A stretch of 12,482 nt of DNA from Bacilli bacterium (lineage in GTDB: Bacteria > Bacillota_I > Bacilli_A > RF39 > UBA660): contig JAIKYM010000074.1 in assembly GCA_024683115.1 (NCBI GenBank), positions 1 through 12,482 on the forward strand, read 5' to 3'. Shown piece after piece: positions 5,675 through 12,482 of this stretch. Every line of letters starts with the position of its first letter. Position 1 is the first letter of the stretch. The translations under genes and the position numbers were made by a program. The notes beneath the pieces were generated by a model. That model was given only the letters and a program-made list of their open reading frames with translations, was not told the DNA's origin and did not search any database.

Positions 5675-6316
5675 ATGTTTAAAGTAGATAACATAGATTT
5701 ATTATCTTATGAAAAAGACTTATATAAAAAAGGTATAACTTTAATATGTGGAACAGATGAAGTAGGACGTGGACCTTTGTGTGGACCAGTTGTGGCTGCT
5801 GCATGTATTCTTCCAGTTAATTATTATGTAGAAGGTTTAACTGATTCTAAAAGATTAACAGAGAAAAAAAGAGAGAAGTTATATGATATATTAATTAATG
5901 ATCCAAATGTTCATTATGCAGTTGGTATAGTAGATGAAAGAAAAATAGATGAAATAAATATTAGAGAAGCATCTAAAGAAGCTATGATACAAGCTATTAA
6001 TAAATTAGATATTACACCTGAACATGTTCTTATTGATGCTATGAACTTAGATATTGATATCCCTCAAACAGCTATTATACATGGAGATGCTTTATCGTTA
6101 TCTATTGCTGCAGCATCAGTTATAGCTAAAGTTACAAGAGATAATATGATGGTAGAACTAGATAAAGACTATCCTGAATATGGATTTGGTAAACATAAAG
6201 GTTATCCAACTAAAGATCATATTGAAGCTGTTAAGAAATATGGAGTATTACCTTTTTATAGATTTACTTTTTCACCAATAAGTGATTTAATTAAAGAAGA
6301 CAATAAGGAGGGGTAA
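5675..6316 (+). CDS. rnhB: Ribonuclease HII
   Basis: 213 residues. It cleaves the RNA strand of RNA-DNA hybrids and starts removal of single ribonucleotides from DNA. Family signatures: GTDEVGRGPLCGPVVAAA (26-43) with catalytic Asp28-Glu29; DSKRLTEKKRE (57-67); VLIDAMN with Asp121; HGDALSLSIAAASVIAKVTRD (137-156) with Asp138; and YGFGKHKGYPT (169-179). The fourth metal-ligand position and the helix after it are all present, so it should be active. His replaces the usual Lys before Gly-Asp. Start: ATG with GAGG 8 nt upstream. The ribosome site of the next gene (AAGGAGGGG) lies inside its last codons, and only 5 nt separate the genes. The order rbgA-rnhB is common in Bacillota; here the serpin sits between them. 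Confidence 0.97.
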   Translation: MFKVDNIDLLSYEKDLYKKGITLICGTDEVGRGPLCGPVVAAACILPVNYYVEGLTDSKRLTEKKREKLYDILINDPNVHYAVGIVDERKIDEINIREASKEAMIQAINKLDITPEHVLIDAMNLDIDIPQTAIIHGDALSLSIAAASVIAKVTRDNMMVELDKDYPEYGFGKHKGYPTKDHIEAVKKYGVLPFYRFTFSPISDLIKEDNKEG

Positions 6317-6321
6317 ATATT

Positions 6322-8427
6322 ATGCGCAAAATATTTACGAACAGACTTTTATTAAGTACTTTAGTACTATTTATAATAACTTTTGGGTGTGAATTATATA
6401 TAAGAGTATTAGTTGAAAGTCCTATTAAAAGCTTTGCAACTGTAAGAATAGCTATATCATCTTTAGCTATAGCATTACTTTGGTCTTATATATTTCATTT
6501 CTTTAAAATAGGTATTCAAAGATTCTTTAATATTATATATGTGTTAGTTGTCACTATAGGGTTATTCACTGAAATGTGTTTATATTCATTTATAGGTTTC
6601 TTTATGGGATTAGGTAATGCATCTCAAGGAACTAAAGTTACATCTTATATTAATGATGTTTTACATTCAGTACCTGGTAATTACTACTGGTTATTTGCTT
6701 TCTTAGCATTTGGTTTAATATATTTTATATTTATTGAACGTTTAATAATGAAAAGAAGAAAGTATTTCAAATTTAATAATAAAGCAGTGAAGGTATTAGT
6801 TAAAATACTTCCATTGTTTGTGGTTGCTGGATTATTTGGAGTTCATTATGCAACTGTTAGATCTGAAAAGTTACAAGATCCTTTACAATTAGATCCAAAC
6901 TATGCCGTATGGTTATATCCAAAGAATTCTAACATGTCAGTTAACAACTTTGGTGTTATTATGTATTTATATTCTGATACTGTAAGTATCATGAAGAATG
7001 TTACTGAAGAAGATGTAGCATACTTATATACTTTTGAAGAAATTCAATTAGTTCCTGAAGAGGAAGTAGTTGAACCAGATTATAAAAGAGAAATTGATGA
7101 TACAGCATGGAAAACTTTAGATGAAAATACATCTGATGCAACACTTAAGAAATTAAATAATTATTTCATGAATAGAAATATATCTCAAAAGAATGAGATG
7201 ACAGGAATATTTGAAGGTAAGAATGTTATTATTATGTTACTTGAATCGGTTAATGAAATAGCAATTCTTAATGAAAAGGATTTCCCAACTTTATATAAAA
7301 TGTATCATGAAGGTATAAGTTTTACTAATAACTTTAGTCCAAGAAATAACTGTTCAACAGGTAATAATGAAATGACAGTTATGACATCTTTATTTACTAT
7401 TAATAATACATGTACAGCTAATAGTTATACTAAGAATATTTATCCAGAAGCATATATGTCTATGTTTAAAGAAATTGGATATTCTACATCAGCTTATCAT
7501 GATTACACACAACACTATTATTATAGAGCTACTTATTTACCACATATGGGAGCTCAAAAGTACTATGGTGTTACTGATTTAGGAATGTCATATAATGAAG
7601 TTTATGCTGAATGGCCATCTGATAAAACAATGTTCCAACAAGCTAAAGAAAAGTATATGACTAATACACCATTTGCAGTTTATTTTGCAGGTGTCACTAC
7701 ACATCAAACTTATTATGAACCATCTGAATTTGGTGATAAATATACTTACTTATGGAAGGATACAGATTATCCAACTAACTTAAAGAGATATTTATCTAAG
7801 ATGAAAGAAGTTGATTTAGCTCTTGAAGAATTATTAAAAGAGTTAGAAGAAGAAGGTATTTTAGAGGATACAGTTATAGCTTTATTTGGAGATCATTATC
7901 CATATGGATTAAGTGATTCTAATATTAATACTTACTTAAAAGCTAATGGAGCTAAATATACTGTTAACCATAATTCAACAACAAATCATGATGTTGACAG
8001 AACACCAATGTTAATATATAATTCAGGACTTAAGGAAGGTATAGTAGTTGAAGATTACACAACAATTATTGATTTACTTCCAACACTTTTAAATATGTTT
8101 AATGTTAATTATGATCCTAGATTATACATGGGAACTGATGTATTCAGTAAGTCACATGTATCTAGAGCATACTTCGTCGATGGATCTTGGCAAGATGAAA
8201 ATGCATCTTACTATGCACCGTCTTCAAAATTAACTTACTTTGAAGGAAAAGAACAGTATTCTACAAATATGTTAAAGAGTATTAATCAAGAAATAAACAC
8301 AAGGCAATCTATGTCTGCTAGTGCTATTAGATCAAATTACTTTAAATATTTAGGAGAAGGATTAGAGAAGTATAAGGTTAAACCAACTACTGTAGAACCT
8401 ACGCCCGCACAAACAGAAGAGGAATGA
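6322..8427 (+). CDS. LtaS-like membrane sulfatase (lipoteichoic acid synthase family)
   Basis: 701 residues. About five N-terminal membrane segments (near 10-30, 42-62, 68-97, 121-142, 157-178) precede an extracellular alkaline-phosphatase/sulfatase domain from about 298. Active-site pieces by analogy with LtaS: Glu308 in IIMLLES, the nucleophile Thr346 in NNCSTGNNEM, His461 in TTHQTYYEP, and Asp524-His525 in LFGDHYPYG. LtaS moves glycerophosphate from phosphatidylglycerol onto the growing lipoteichoic acid chain on the outer membrane face. Relatives prime the chain or modify other glycans, so the exact acceptor is not proven. The C-terminus is an acidic, proline-containing tail (TTVEPTPAQTEEE). 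It is co-operonic with rnhB and topA, and its end contains the likely topA ribosome site. Confidence 0.88.
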   Translation: MRKIFTNRLLLSTLVLFIITFGCELYIRVLVESPIKSFATVRIAISSLAIALLWSYIFHFFKIGIQRFFNIIYVLVVTIGLFTEMCLYSFIGFFMGLGNASQGTKVTSYINDVLHSVPGNYYWLFAFLAFGLIYFIFIERLIMKRRKYFKFNNKAVKVLVKILPLFVVAGLFGVHYATVRSEKLQDPLQLDPNYAVWLYPKNSNMSVNNFGVIMYLYSDTVSIMKNVTEEDVAYLYTFEEIQLVPEEEVVEPDYKREIDDTAWKTLDENTSDATLKKLNNYFMNRNISQKNEMTGIFEGKNVIIMLLESVNEIAILNEKDFPTLYKMYHEGISFTNNFSPRNNCSTGNNEMTVMTSLFTINNTCTANSYTKNIYPEAYMSMFKEIGYSTSAYHDYTQHYYYRATYLPHMGAQKYYGVTDLGMSYNEVYAEWPSDKTMFQQAKEKYMTNTPFAVYFAGVTTHQTYYEPSEFGDKYTYLWKDTDYPTNLKRYLSKMKEVDLALEELLKELEEEGILEDTVIALFGDHYPYGLSDSNINTYLKANGAKYTVNHNSTTNHDVDRTPMLIYNSGLKEGIVVEDYTTIIDLLPTLLNMFNVNYDPRLYMGTDVFSKSHVSRAYFVDGSWQDENASYYAPSSKLTYFEGKEQYSTNMLKSINQEINTRQSMSASAIRSNYFKYLGEGLEKYKVKPTTVEPTPAQTEEE

Positions 8428-8433
8428 TAAAAC

Positions 8434-10455
8434 ATGAAGTTAGTTATAGTTGAATCACCAGCAAAAACTCATTCTATAGGAGCTTACCTTGGAGGAGACT
8501 ACAAAGTAGTCTCTTCAAAAGGTCATATAAGAGATTTAGCTACATCTGGTAAATTTGGTTTAGGTATAGATGTTGAAAATGATTTTAAACCATCTTATAT
8601 AATTAAATCTGGAAGAAATAAAGATGTTTCAACATTAAAGAAAGATGCTAAAGAAGCAGATTTTGTATATCTTGCAACTGACCCAGACCGCGAAGGAGAA
8701 GCTATTAGTTATCATCTATATGAAACACTAGGATTAGATGATAAGAAATATGATAGAGTTGTATTTAACGAAATAACTAAGAATGCTGTATTAGAGGCTT
8801 TTGAACATCCTCGTAAGATTGACTATGATTTAGTTAAATCACAAGAAACTAGAAGAATGCTAGATAGAATAATTGGTTTTAGATTATCTAAGTTAATGCA
8901 GTCTAAGACTGAAGGTAAATCAGCTGGACGTGTTCAATCTGTAGCTCTAAAACTTGTAGTTGATAGAGAAAGAGAAATTGAAGCATTTATTCCTAAAGAG
9001 TATTGGGAAATAACAGCTGACTTTGATTCATTTAAAGCATCTTTAGAAAAATATAAAAATGAAAAGTTAGAATTACATAATGAAGAAGAAGTTAATAAAG
9101 TATTATCTTCATTAGGTAAAGAATATAAAGTATCACTTGTTGAAAAGAAAGAAAAAGCTCGTAAAGGTGTTATGCCATTTACTACATCAACATTACAACA
9201 AGCACTTATTAATAAATATTCATATTCGTCAACTAAGACTATGCAAATAGCTCAAAAGTTATATGAAGGTGTTGATATTGGATCTGAAACAGTAGGTTTA
9301 ATAACTTACATGAGAACTGACTCAACAAGATTATCACCAGTATTTACAAATGACGCATTTAAATATATTGAAAAAGAATTTGGTAAAGAATACTTAGGTG
9401 TTGTTAAAAAAGGTAAGAAAACTGAAAATGTACAAGATGCGCATGAAGCCATAAGATGTACATCAGTTACTCGTACACCAGAAAGTATTAAGAAATATTT
9501 ATCAGATGATGAATATAAAGTATATTCAATAATATATGCTAGATCGCTTGCTTGTCTAATGGCAGATGGTAAGATTTTATCAACAACTGTTTTATTAGAT
9601 AACAATGATTATGAGTTTAAGGCAACTGGTACAATTGAAACTTTCGATGGTTTCTTAAAAGTTTATAGACCTTATTTTTCAACAACAGATGAAGAATTAC
9701 CTGAAATTAAAGAAGGAGATATTCTTACAACTGATAAAGTTGAATCTGAACAAAAATTTACAAAACCAAAACCTAGATATACTGAAGCTACATTAATACA
9801 AGAAATGGAAGAACTAGGTATTGGTAGACCTTCTACATATGCAACAACTATGCAATTACTTAAAACTAGAGGTTATGTAAGAGTAATAGAAAAGAAATTC
9901 CATCCTACTGAAATTGGTATTAATATAACTGATAAATTACAATTAGGTTTCTCAGATATTATTAATGTTGATTATACTAAAGAGATGGAAGATGATTTAG
10001 ATAAAATCGCTGACAATGAAATGGATAATATTAAAGTATTAAGAGATTTCTATAATACATTTGAACCACTTGTTGAAAAAGCATTCAAAGAAATTGAAAA
10101 GGATGCACCTGAAGAAACAGGTGAGACTTGTCCTGAATGTGGAGCACCAATGGTTATAAGACATGGTAGATTCGGTAAGTTTGAAGCTTGTTCAAATTAT
10201 CCAGAATGTAAGCATATTAAAAAAGAAGAAAAAGAAACAGTTGAAGTATGTACATGTATAAAATGTGGTAAACCAATTGTTGAAAGAAAAACAAAAAGAG
10301 GTAAAGTCTTCTATGGATGTTCTAACTATCCTAAATGTAAGGAAGCGTACTGGGATAAACCAACAGGTAATAAATGTCCTGTATGTGGAAGTATGATAGT
10401 TGAAGGTAAAGATGGATTACATTGTTCATCTTGCCAATATCCAGAAGGGGATTAA
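8434..10455 (+). CDS. topA: DNA topoisomerase I (type IA)
   Basis: 673 residues. It relaxes negative supercoils by passing one strand through a transient break in the other. The TOPRIM domain opens at MKLVIVESPAKT (Glu7) and has ATDPDREGEAISYH (81-94) with its Asp/Glu metal ligands. The catalytic tyrosine is Tyr292 in GLITYMRTDSTRLS. GIGRPSTYATT (462-472) is another family hallmark. Three C-terminal zinc ribbons follow: Cys566/569/586/592, Cys608/611/629/635 and Cys648/651/664/667, as in many Bacillota enzymes. The ATG lies 6 nt after the upstream stop, and AGAAGAGG at 8415-8422 gives a rather long 11-nt spacing. It is the last gene of the operon. Confidence 0.98.
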   Translation: MKLVIVESPAKTHSIGAYLGGDYKVVSSKGHIRDLATSGKFGLGIDVENDFKPSYIIKSGRNKDVSTLKKDAKEADFVYLATDPDREGEAISYHLYETLGLDDKKYDRVVFNEITKNAVLEAFEHPRKIDYDLVKSQETRRMLDRIIGFRLSKLMQSKTEGKSAGRVQSVALKLVVDREREIEAFIPKEYWEITADFDSFKASLEKYKNEKLELHNEEEVNKVLSSLGKEYKVSLVEKKEKARKGVMPFTTSTLQQALINKYSYSSTKTMQIAQKLYEGVDIGSETVGLITYMRTDSTRLSPVFTNDAFKYIEKEFGKEYLGVVKKGKKTENVQDAHEAIRCTSVTRTPESIKKYLSDDEYKVYSIIYARSLACLMADGKILSTTVLLDNNDYEFKATGTIETFDGFLKVYRPYFSTTDEELPEIKEGDILTTDKVESEQKFTKPKPRYTEATLIQEMEELGIGRPSTYATTMQLLKTRGYVRVIEKKFHPTEIGINITDKLQLGFSDIINVDYTKEMEDDLDKIADNEMDNIKVLRDFYNTFEPLVEKAFKEIEKDAPEETGETCPECGAPMVIRHGRFGKFEACSNYPECKHIKKEEKETVEVCTCIKCGKPIVERKTKRGKVFYGCSNYPKCKEAYWDKPTGNKCPVCGSMIVEGKDGLHCSSCQYPEGD

Positions 10456-10467
10456 TCCTCTTTTTTT
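10446..10467 (+). terminator. Terminator of the rnhB-topA operon
   Basis: Stem AGGGGA/TCCTCT (6 bp with one G-U), loop TTAA and a run of seven T. The topA stop codon (10453-10455) forms most of the loop. Confidence 0.85.
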
Positions 10468-10488
10468 ATTTAGAAGAAATAATATATA

Positions 10489-10497
10489 TGATAAAAT
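10489..10497 (+). promoter_or_regulatory. Extended -10 of the Nudix gene
   Basis: TGATAAAAT, 17 nt before the ATG at 10515. The 12-nt string TGATAAAATATA recurs before the last gene of the window (12138-12149). Confidence 0.5.
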
Positions 10498-10514
10498 ATA
10501 CTTAGGTGGTTGAA

Positions 10515-11090
10515 ATGGAATACAAAAAGATGAGAGATTATTCTCACGAAGAGTTTGTAGAATTAGTAAAAAGTTTAAGTGAAGAAGAATTATTATATTT
10601 GAGTTCTAACTTTGGAGGATATCCTGTCTTATTTAGGATGGCTTTAGATGAAAGAATTTGTCATATTCCATTTATACAAACAGGAGCTGCAATAATTATA
10701 AGAAATCCTCAAGGTCAAATATTATTACAAGAAAGAACAGATAGAAATAAATGGGGATTACCTGGTGGATGCCAAGACCTAGGTGAATCACTTAGAGATA
10801 CAGCAGTTAGAGAAGCTTATGAAGAAACAGGTATTAAACTTGATCCTAATGAGATAATACTAATAGATACTTTATCAGGTGAATCAAGAAAAAATAGTTA
10901 TCCAAATGGAGATATTGTTTATAATAATACTTCTTTATACTTAGGAGATGTTTCTATAGAAGATGCATCAAATTTAAAAGGTGATTCAGAAACAAAGAGA
11001 TTACAATTCTTTAATACAGAAGAAGTACCAGATAATCTAATGGATGCAGACTTAATTAATACTTATAAAAAGTATGTTAGTAAAATGTAA
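10515..11090 (+). CDS. Nudix hydrolase
   Basis: 191 residues from the ATG at 10515, with TTAGGTGG upstream. A GTG at 10506 lies inside that ribosome site. The Nudix box is complete at 85-107 (GCQDLGES...REAYEETGI), fitting G-x5-E-x7-REUXEEXGU, so Mg-dependent cleavage of a nucleoside diphosphate linked to another group is expected. The preceding NKWGLPGG and AAIIIRNPQGQILLQER are the usual strands of the fold. An N-terminal extension of about 55 residues (helical, acidic; DYSHEEFVELVKSLSEEELL) precedes the domain and is like that in some Bacillota Nudix proteins of unassigned substrate. No neighbour points to a substrate. It is transcribed alone; a hairpin without a T run follows. Confidence 0.9.
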   Translation: MEYKKMRDYSHEEFVELVKSLSEEELLYLSSNFGGYPVLFRMALDERICHIPFIQTGAAIIIRNPQGQILLQERTDRNKWGLPGGCQDLGESLRDTAVREAYEETGIKLDPNEIILIDTLSGESRKNSYPNGDIVYNNTSLYLGDVSIEDASNLKGDSETKRLQFFNTEEVPDNLMDADLINTYKKYVSKM

Positions 11091-11095
11091 GGTTA

Positions 11096-11120
11096 TAAGT
11101 GCATAATAGAAATGCACTTA
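11096..11120 (+). promoter_or_regulatory. 9-bp hairpin between the Nudix and XRE genes
   Basis: TAAGTGCAT, a 7-nt loop, ATGCACTTA; perfect stem. There is no T run on either strand, so a simple terminator is unlikely. It lies about 65 nt before the XRE start and just upstream of its -10. It could be an operator for the HTH protein, or an RNA 3' end. Confidence 0.5.
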
Positions 11121-11151
11121 AAAGTTGGTAAAATATTTATATTTAATAATC

Positions 11152-11157
11152 TATAAT
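11152..11157 (+). promoter_or_regulatory. Candidate -10 of the XRE-family gene
   Basis: TATAAT, 26 nt before the ATG at 11184. TTGGTA at 11125-11130 is -35-like, but the spacing of 21 is long. TGGTAAAAT at 11126-11134 is an alternative extended -10. Confidence 0.4.
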
Positions 11158-11183
11158 TAGACTCATGAAAGGAGAGAAGTCCA

Positions 11184-12101
11184 ATGAAATTTGGAGATAA
11201 TTTAAAATCAATTAGAAAGTCAAAGAAAGTATCTCAAGAAGATTTAGCTGATAAGTTAGGTGTGTCTAGACAATCAGTATCTAAATGGGAAACAGGTGAG
11301 AATTATCCATCTATGCAAAATATTGTATGTTTATGTGATATATTCCATTGTAAAATTAATGATTTAGTACATGAAGATTTTGATGATCTAGATTTCATGG
11401 ATGAAGAAATTAAAATGAGTGTAGTTAAATTAAATGAAAAAGAACAAAAAAATGTTAAGACATTAAGTAAGATATTATCTTTAATAGGAAAGATAAGTGC
11501 AATAGTAGTAAGAGTAGGAATTGGTTTCTTAGCAATTGCTATGATATTTATACCAATAGGTTTATCTCATATAGATTTTAAAGATAATCAAATTGAAGTA
11601 TCAGGTAATGTTATTAAAGTTGATAAATTAGATGATGGAATAAGAATATCATCTGCTCAAAATGAACATATTGTTATATCAGATTTTAATACTAGAGATG
11701 TTGAAGGTGTTATGAATGGATATAATAAATTTGGTAAATGGGGAATGATTGGATTAATGGAAGCAGGATTTGCATTCTTAATAGCTTTCATGGTAATTCT
11801 TTCATTAGCATTAACAAGACTAGAAAAATTATTTATAAATATCAATGAAGGTGATACTCCATTTACATTAGATAATGTTGATCACATCAAGAAGATGGCT
11901 ATATATTTAATAGCTTCAATTATTATATCTGCTATTGGTAGTACTATCATTAATATCGCATTCTCATCAGAAGCTATAATTGAGTTTAATCTATTCAATG
12001 TTGTAGAAATAATATTCTTATTTGCAATGTCTTATATATTTGAATATGGAACTAAAATCCAAAAAGACTCAAATGGAAAAATGTATGGAAAAGAAGAGTA
12101 G
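11184..12101 (+). CDS. XRE-family HTH regulator fused to a DUF2975-like membrane domain
   Basis: 305 residues with AAAGGAGAG upstream of the ATG. The N-terminal HTH_3 domain covers about 4-62 (NLKSIRKSKKVSQEDLADKLGVSRQSVSKWETGENYPS...), with recognition helix SRQSVSKWE. A linker is followed by four likely membrane segments (about 103-127, 187-210, 238-259, 268-287), with an extra-membrane stretch of about 60 residues after the first. The second half, RLEKLFININEGDTPFTLDN followed later by IFEYGTKIQKDS, resembles DUF2975, which in other Bacillota often occurs as a separate membrane protein beside a small Cro-like HTH protein. Here both are one chain, suggesting a membrane-tethered DNA-binding protein that senses an envelope signal. 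Targets are unknown; the zinc-ribbon membrane protein next door is a candidate. Confidence 0.85.
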   Translation: MKFGDNLKSIRKSKKVSQEDLADKLGVSRQSVSKWETGENYPSMQNIVCLCDIFHCKINDLVHEDFDDLDFMDEEIKMSVVKLNEKEQKNVKTLSKILSLIGKISAIVVRVGIGFLAIAMIFIPIGLSHIDFKDNQIEVSGNVIKVDKLDDGIRISSAQNEHIVISDFNTRDVEGVMNGYNKFGKWGMIGLMEAGFAFLIAFMVILSLALTRLEKLFININEGDTPFTLDNVDHIKKMAIYLIASIIISAIGSTIINIAFSSEAIIEFNLFNVVEIIFLFAMSYIFEYGTKIQKDSNGKMYGKEE

Positions 12102-12116
12102 TAATACTCTTTTTTT
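12094..12116 (+). terminator. Terminator of the XRE-family gene, overlapping its stop codon
   Basis: Stem AAGAGTA/TACTCTT (7 bp), loop GTAA, T run to 12116. The TAG stop (12099-12101) straddles the end of the 5' arm and the loop. Confidence 0.9.
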
Positions 12117-12137
12117 ATTTATTTAAATCAAAAAAAT

Positions 12138-12146
12138 TGATAAAAT
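12138..12146 (+). promoter_or_regulatory. Extended -10 of the zinc-ribbon gene
   Basis: TGATAAAAT, 16 nt before the ATG at 12163, with the same sequence and nearly the same spacing as before the Nudix gene. Confidence 0.5.
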
Positions 12147-12162
12147 ATAGTTGGAAGTGATT

Positions 12163-12482
12163 ATGATGAAAAAATTAAAATGTACATCATGTGGTGGAAA
12201 TCTTGAAGTAGAAGATAATAATGAATACGCTAAATGCGCATACTGTGATACTAGATATAAATTAAATGAGGATAAAACTATTAATATAAAAATTGATGAT
12301 TCTGTAGCTAAGAGTTTCAAAGGTATGTCTAAATATATGATTATTCCTTTTGTTATGGTATTTATATTTGTGATAGTAATTGGTTGTATTATTTTTAAAA
12401 CAGCTACTAAATCTCAAACTGATTTTGATAAGACTAGATTTAACAATCAATTCATATATAAAAACGGAACTCAATATAAAGT
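12163..12482 (+). CDS. Zinc-ribbon membrane protein, 3' end outside the window
   Basis: Open from ATG 12163 (or 12166, same frame) to the window edge: 106 complete codons, no stop. GGAAGTGA precedes the start. The N-terminus is a rubredoxin-like zinc ribbon, CTSCGG (Cys7, Cys10) and CAYCDT (Cys25, Cys28), about 30 residues long. A polar linker follows, then one membrane segment (about 59-79, YMIIPFVMVFIFVIVIGCII), then the beginning of a polar domain (TDFDKTRFNNQFIYKNGTQYK). Proteins with this layout are common in low-GC Gram-positives and mostly uncharacterised. The zinc ribbon should lie in the cytoplasm and the C-terminal domain outside. It has its own promoter-like element after the XRE terminator. 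Function unknown. Confidence 0.8.
   Translation, partial: MMKKLKCTSCGGNLEVEDNNEYAKCAYCDTRYKLNEDKTINIKIDDSVAKSFKGMSKYMIIPFVMVFIFVIVIGCIIFKTATKSQTDFDKTRFNNQFIYKNGTQYK

Noticed and set aside
9306-9605. Minus-strand frame within topA
   Set aside because: Lies wholly opposite conserved topA coding sequence and has no recognisable domain.
11657-12474. Minus-strand frames opposite the XRE and zinc-ribbon genes
   Set aside because: The plus-strand genes have clear domains and ribosome sites; these are shadows in A+T-rich DNA.
1-12482. CRISPR array, tRNA, rRNA or known insertion sequence
   Set aside because: No regularly spaced short repeats, cloverleaf or rRNA-like stretch, and no transposase or integrase gene was found on either strand.

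Overview
The window is A+T-rich, and every confident gene lies on the plus strand. The genes are short-spaced, with clear AGGAGG-type ribosome sites and U-tract terminators. TAA is the commonest stop. TGA also ends two genes, so TGA is a stop here and not tryptophan. The combination rbgA(ylqF)-rnhB-topA with an LtaS-type membrane sulfatase points to a low-GC Bacillota, perhaps one of the gut lineages related to Erysipelotrichales or the Mollicutes. That placement is inference.

Left third (1-3160): accessory DNA arranged in units. Three units carry, in order, a JAB/JAMM isopeptidase-like protein; a SAP/DUF6434-like protein overlapping a pyridoxamine-phosphate-oxidase-fold protein; and a cytoplasmic transglutaminase-like protein. 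Each unit ends on a copy of the first 32 nt of the rbgA coding region (830-861, 2202-2233, and the functional copy at 3129-3160). The two orphan copies also share their immediate flanks. The first two units open with the same leader of about 91 nt (1-91 and 923-1013, 8 mismatches by hand count). This is what repeated insertion at the 5' end of rbgA would leave if each insert rebuilt the gene start. No recombinase is in the window. The window opens inside the leader of the first unit, so the array probably continues to the left. This is the most notable thing in the sequence.

Middle (3129-10467): the conserved core. It holds rbgA (50S assembly GTPase), a membrane-anchored serpin, rnhB (RNase HII), an LtaS-like glycerophosphate transferase/sulfatase and topA (topoisomerase I). 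rbgA and the serpin each end in their own terminator. rnhB, the LtaS-like gene and topA are packed 5-6 nt apart as one operon that ends at the topA terminator. The serpin is unusual cargo among housekeeping genes. It has an intact-looking inhibitory hinge, and it probably faces outward to inhibit an extracellular protease.

Right end (10468-12482): a Nudix hydrolase, an XRE-family helix-turn-helix protein fused to a DUF2975-like membrane domain, and the start of a zinc-ribbon membrane protein cut by the window edge. Promoter-like TGnTAWAAT elements with very short leaders recur in front of genes. In the core, terminator hairpins regularly overlap the stop codon of the preceding gene.
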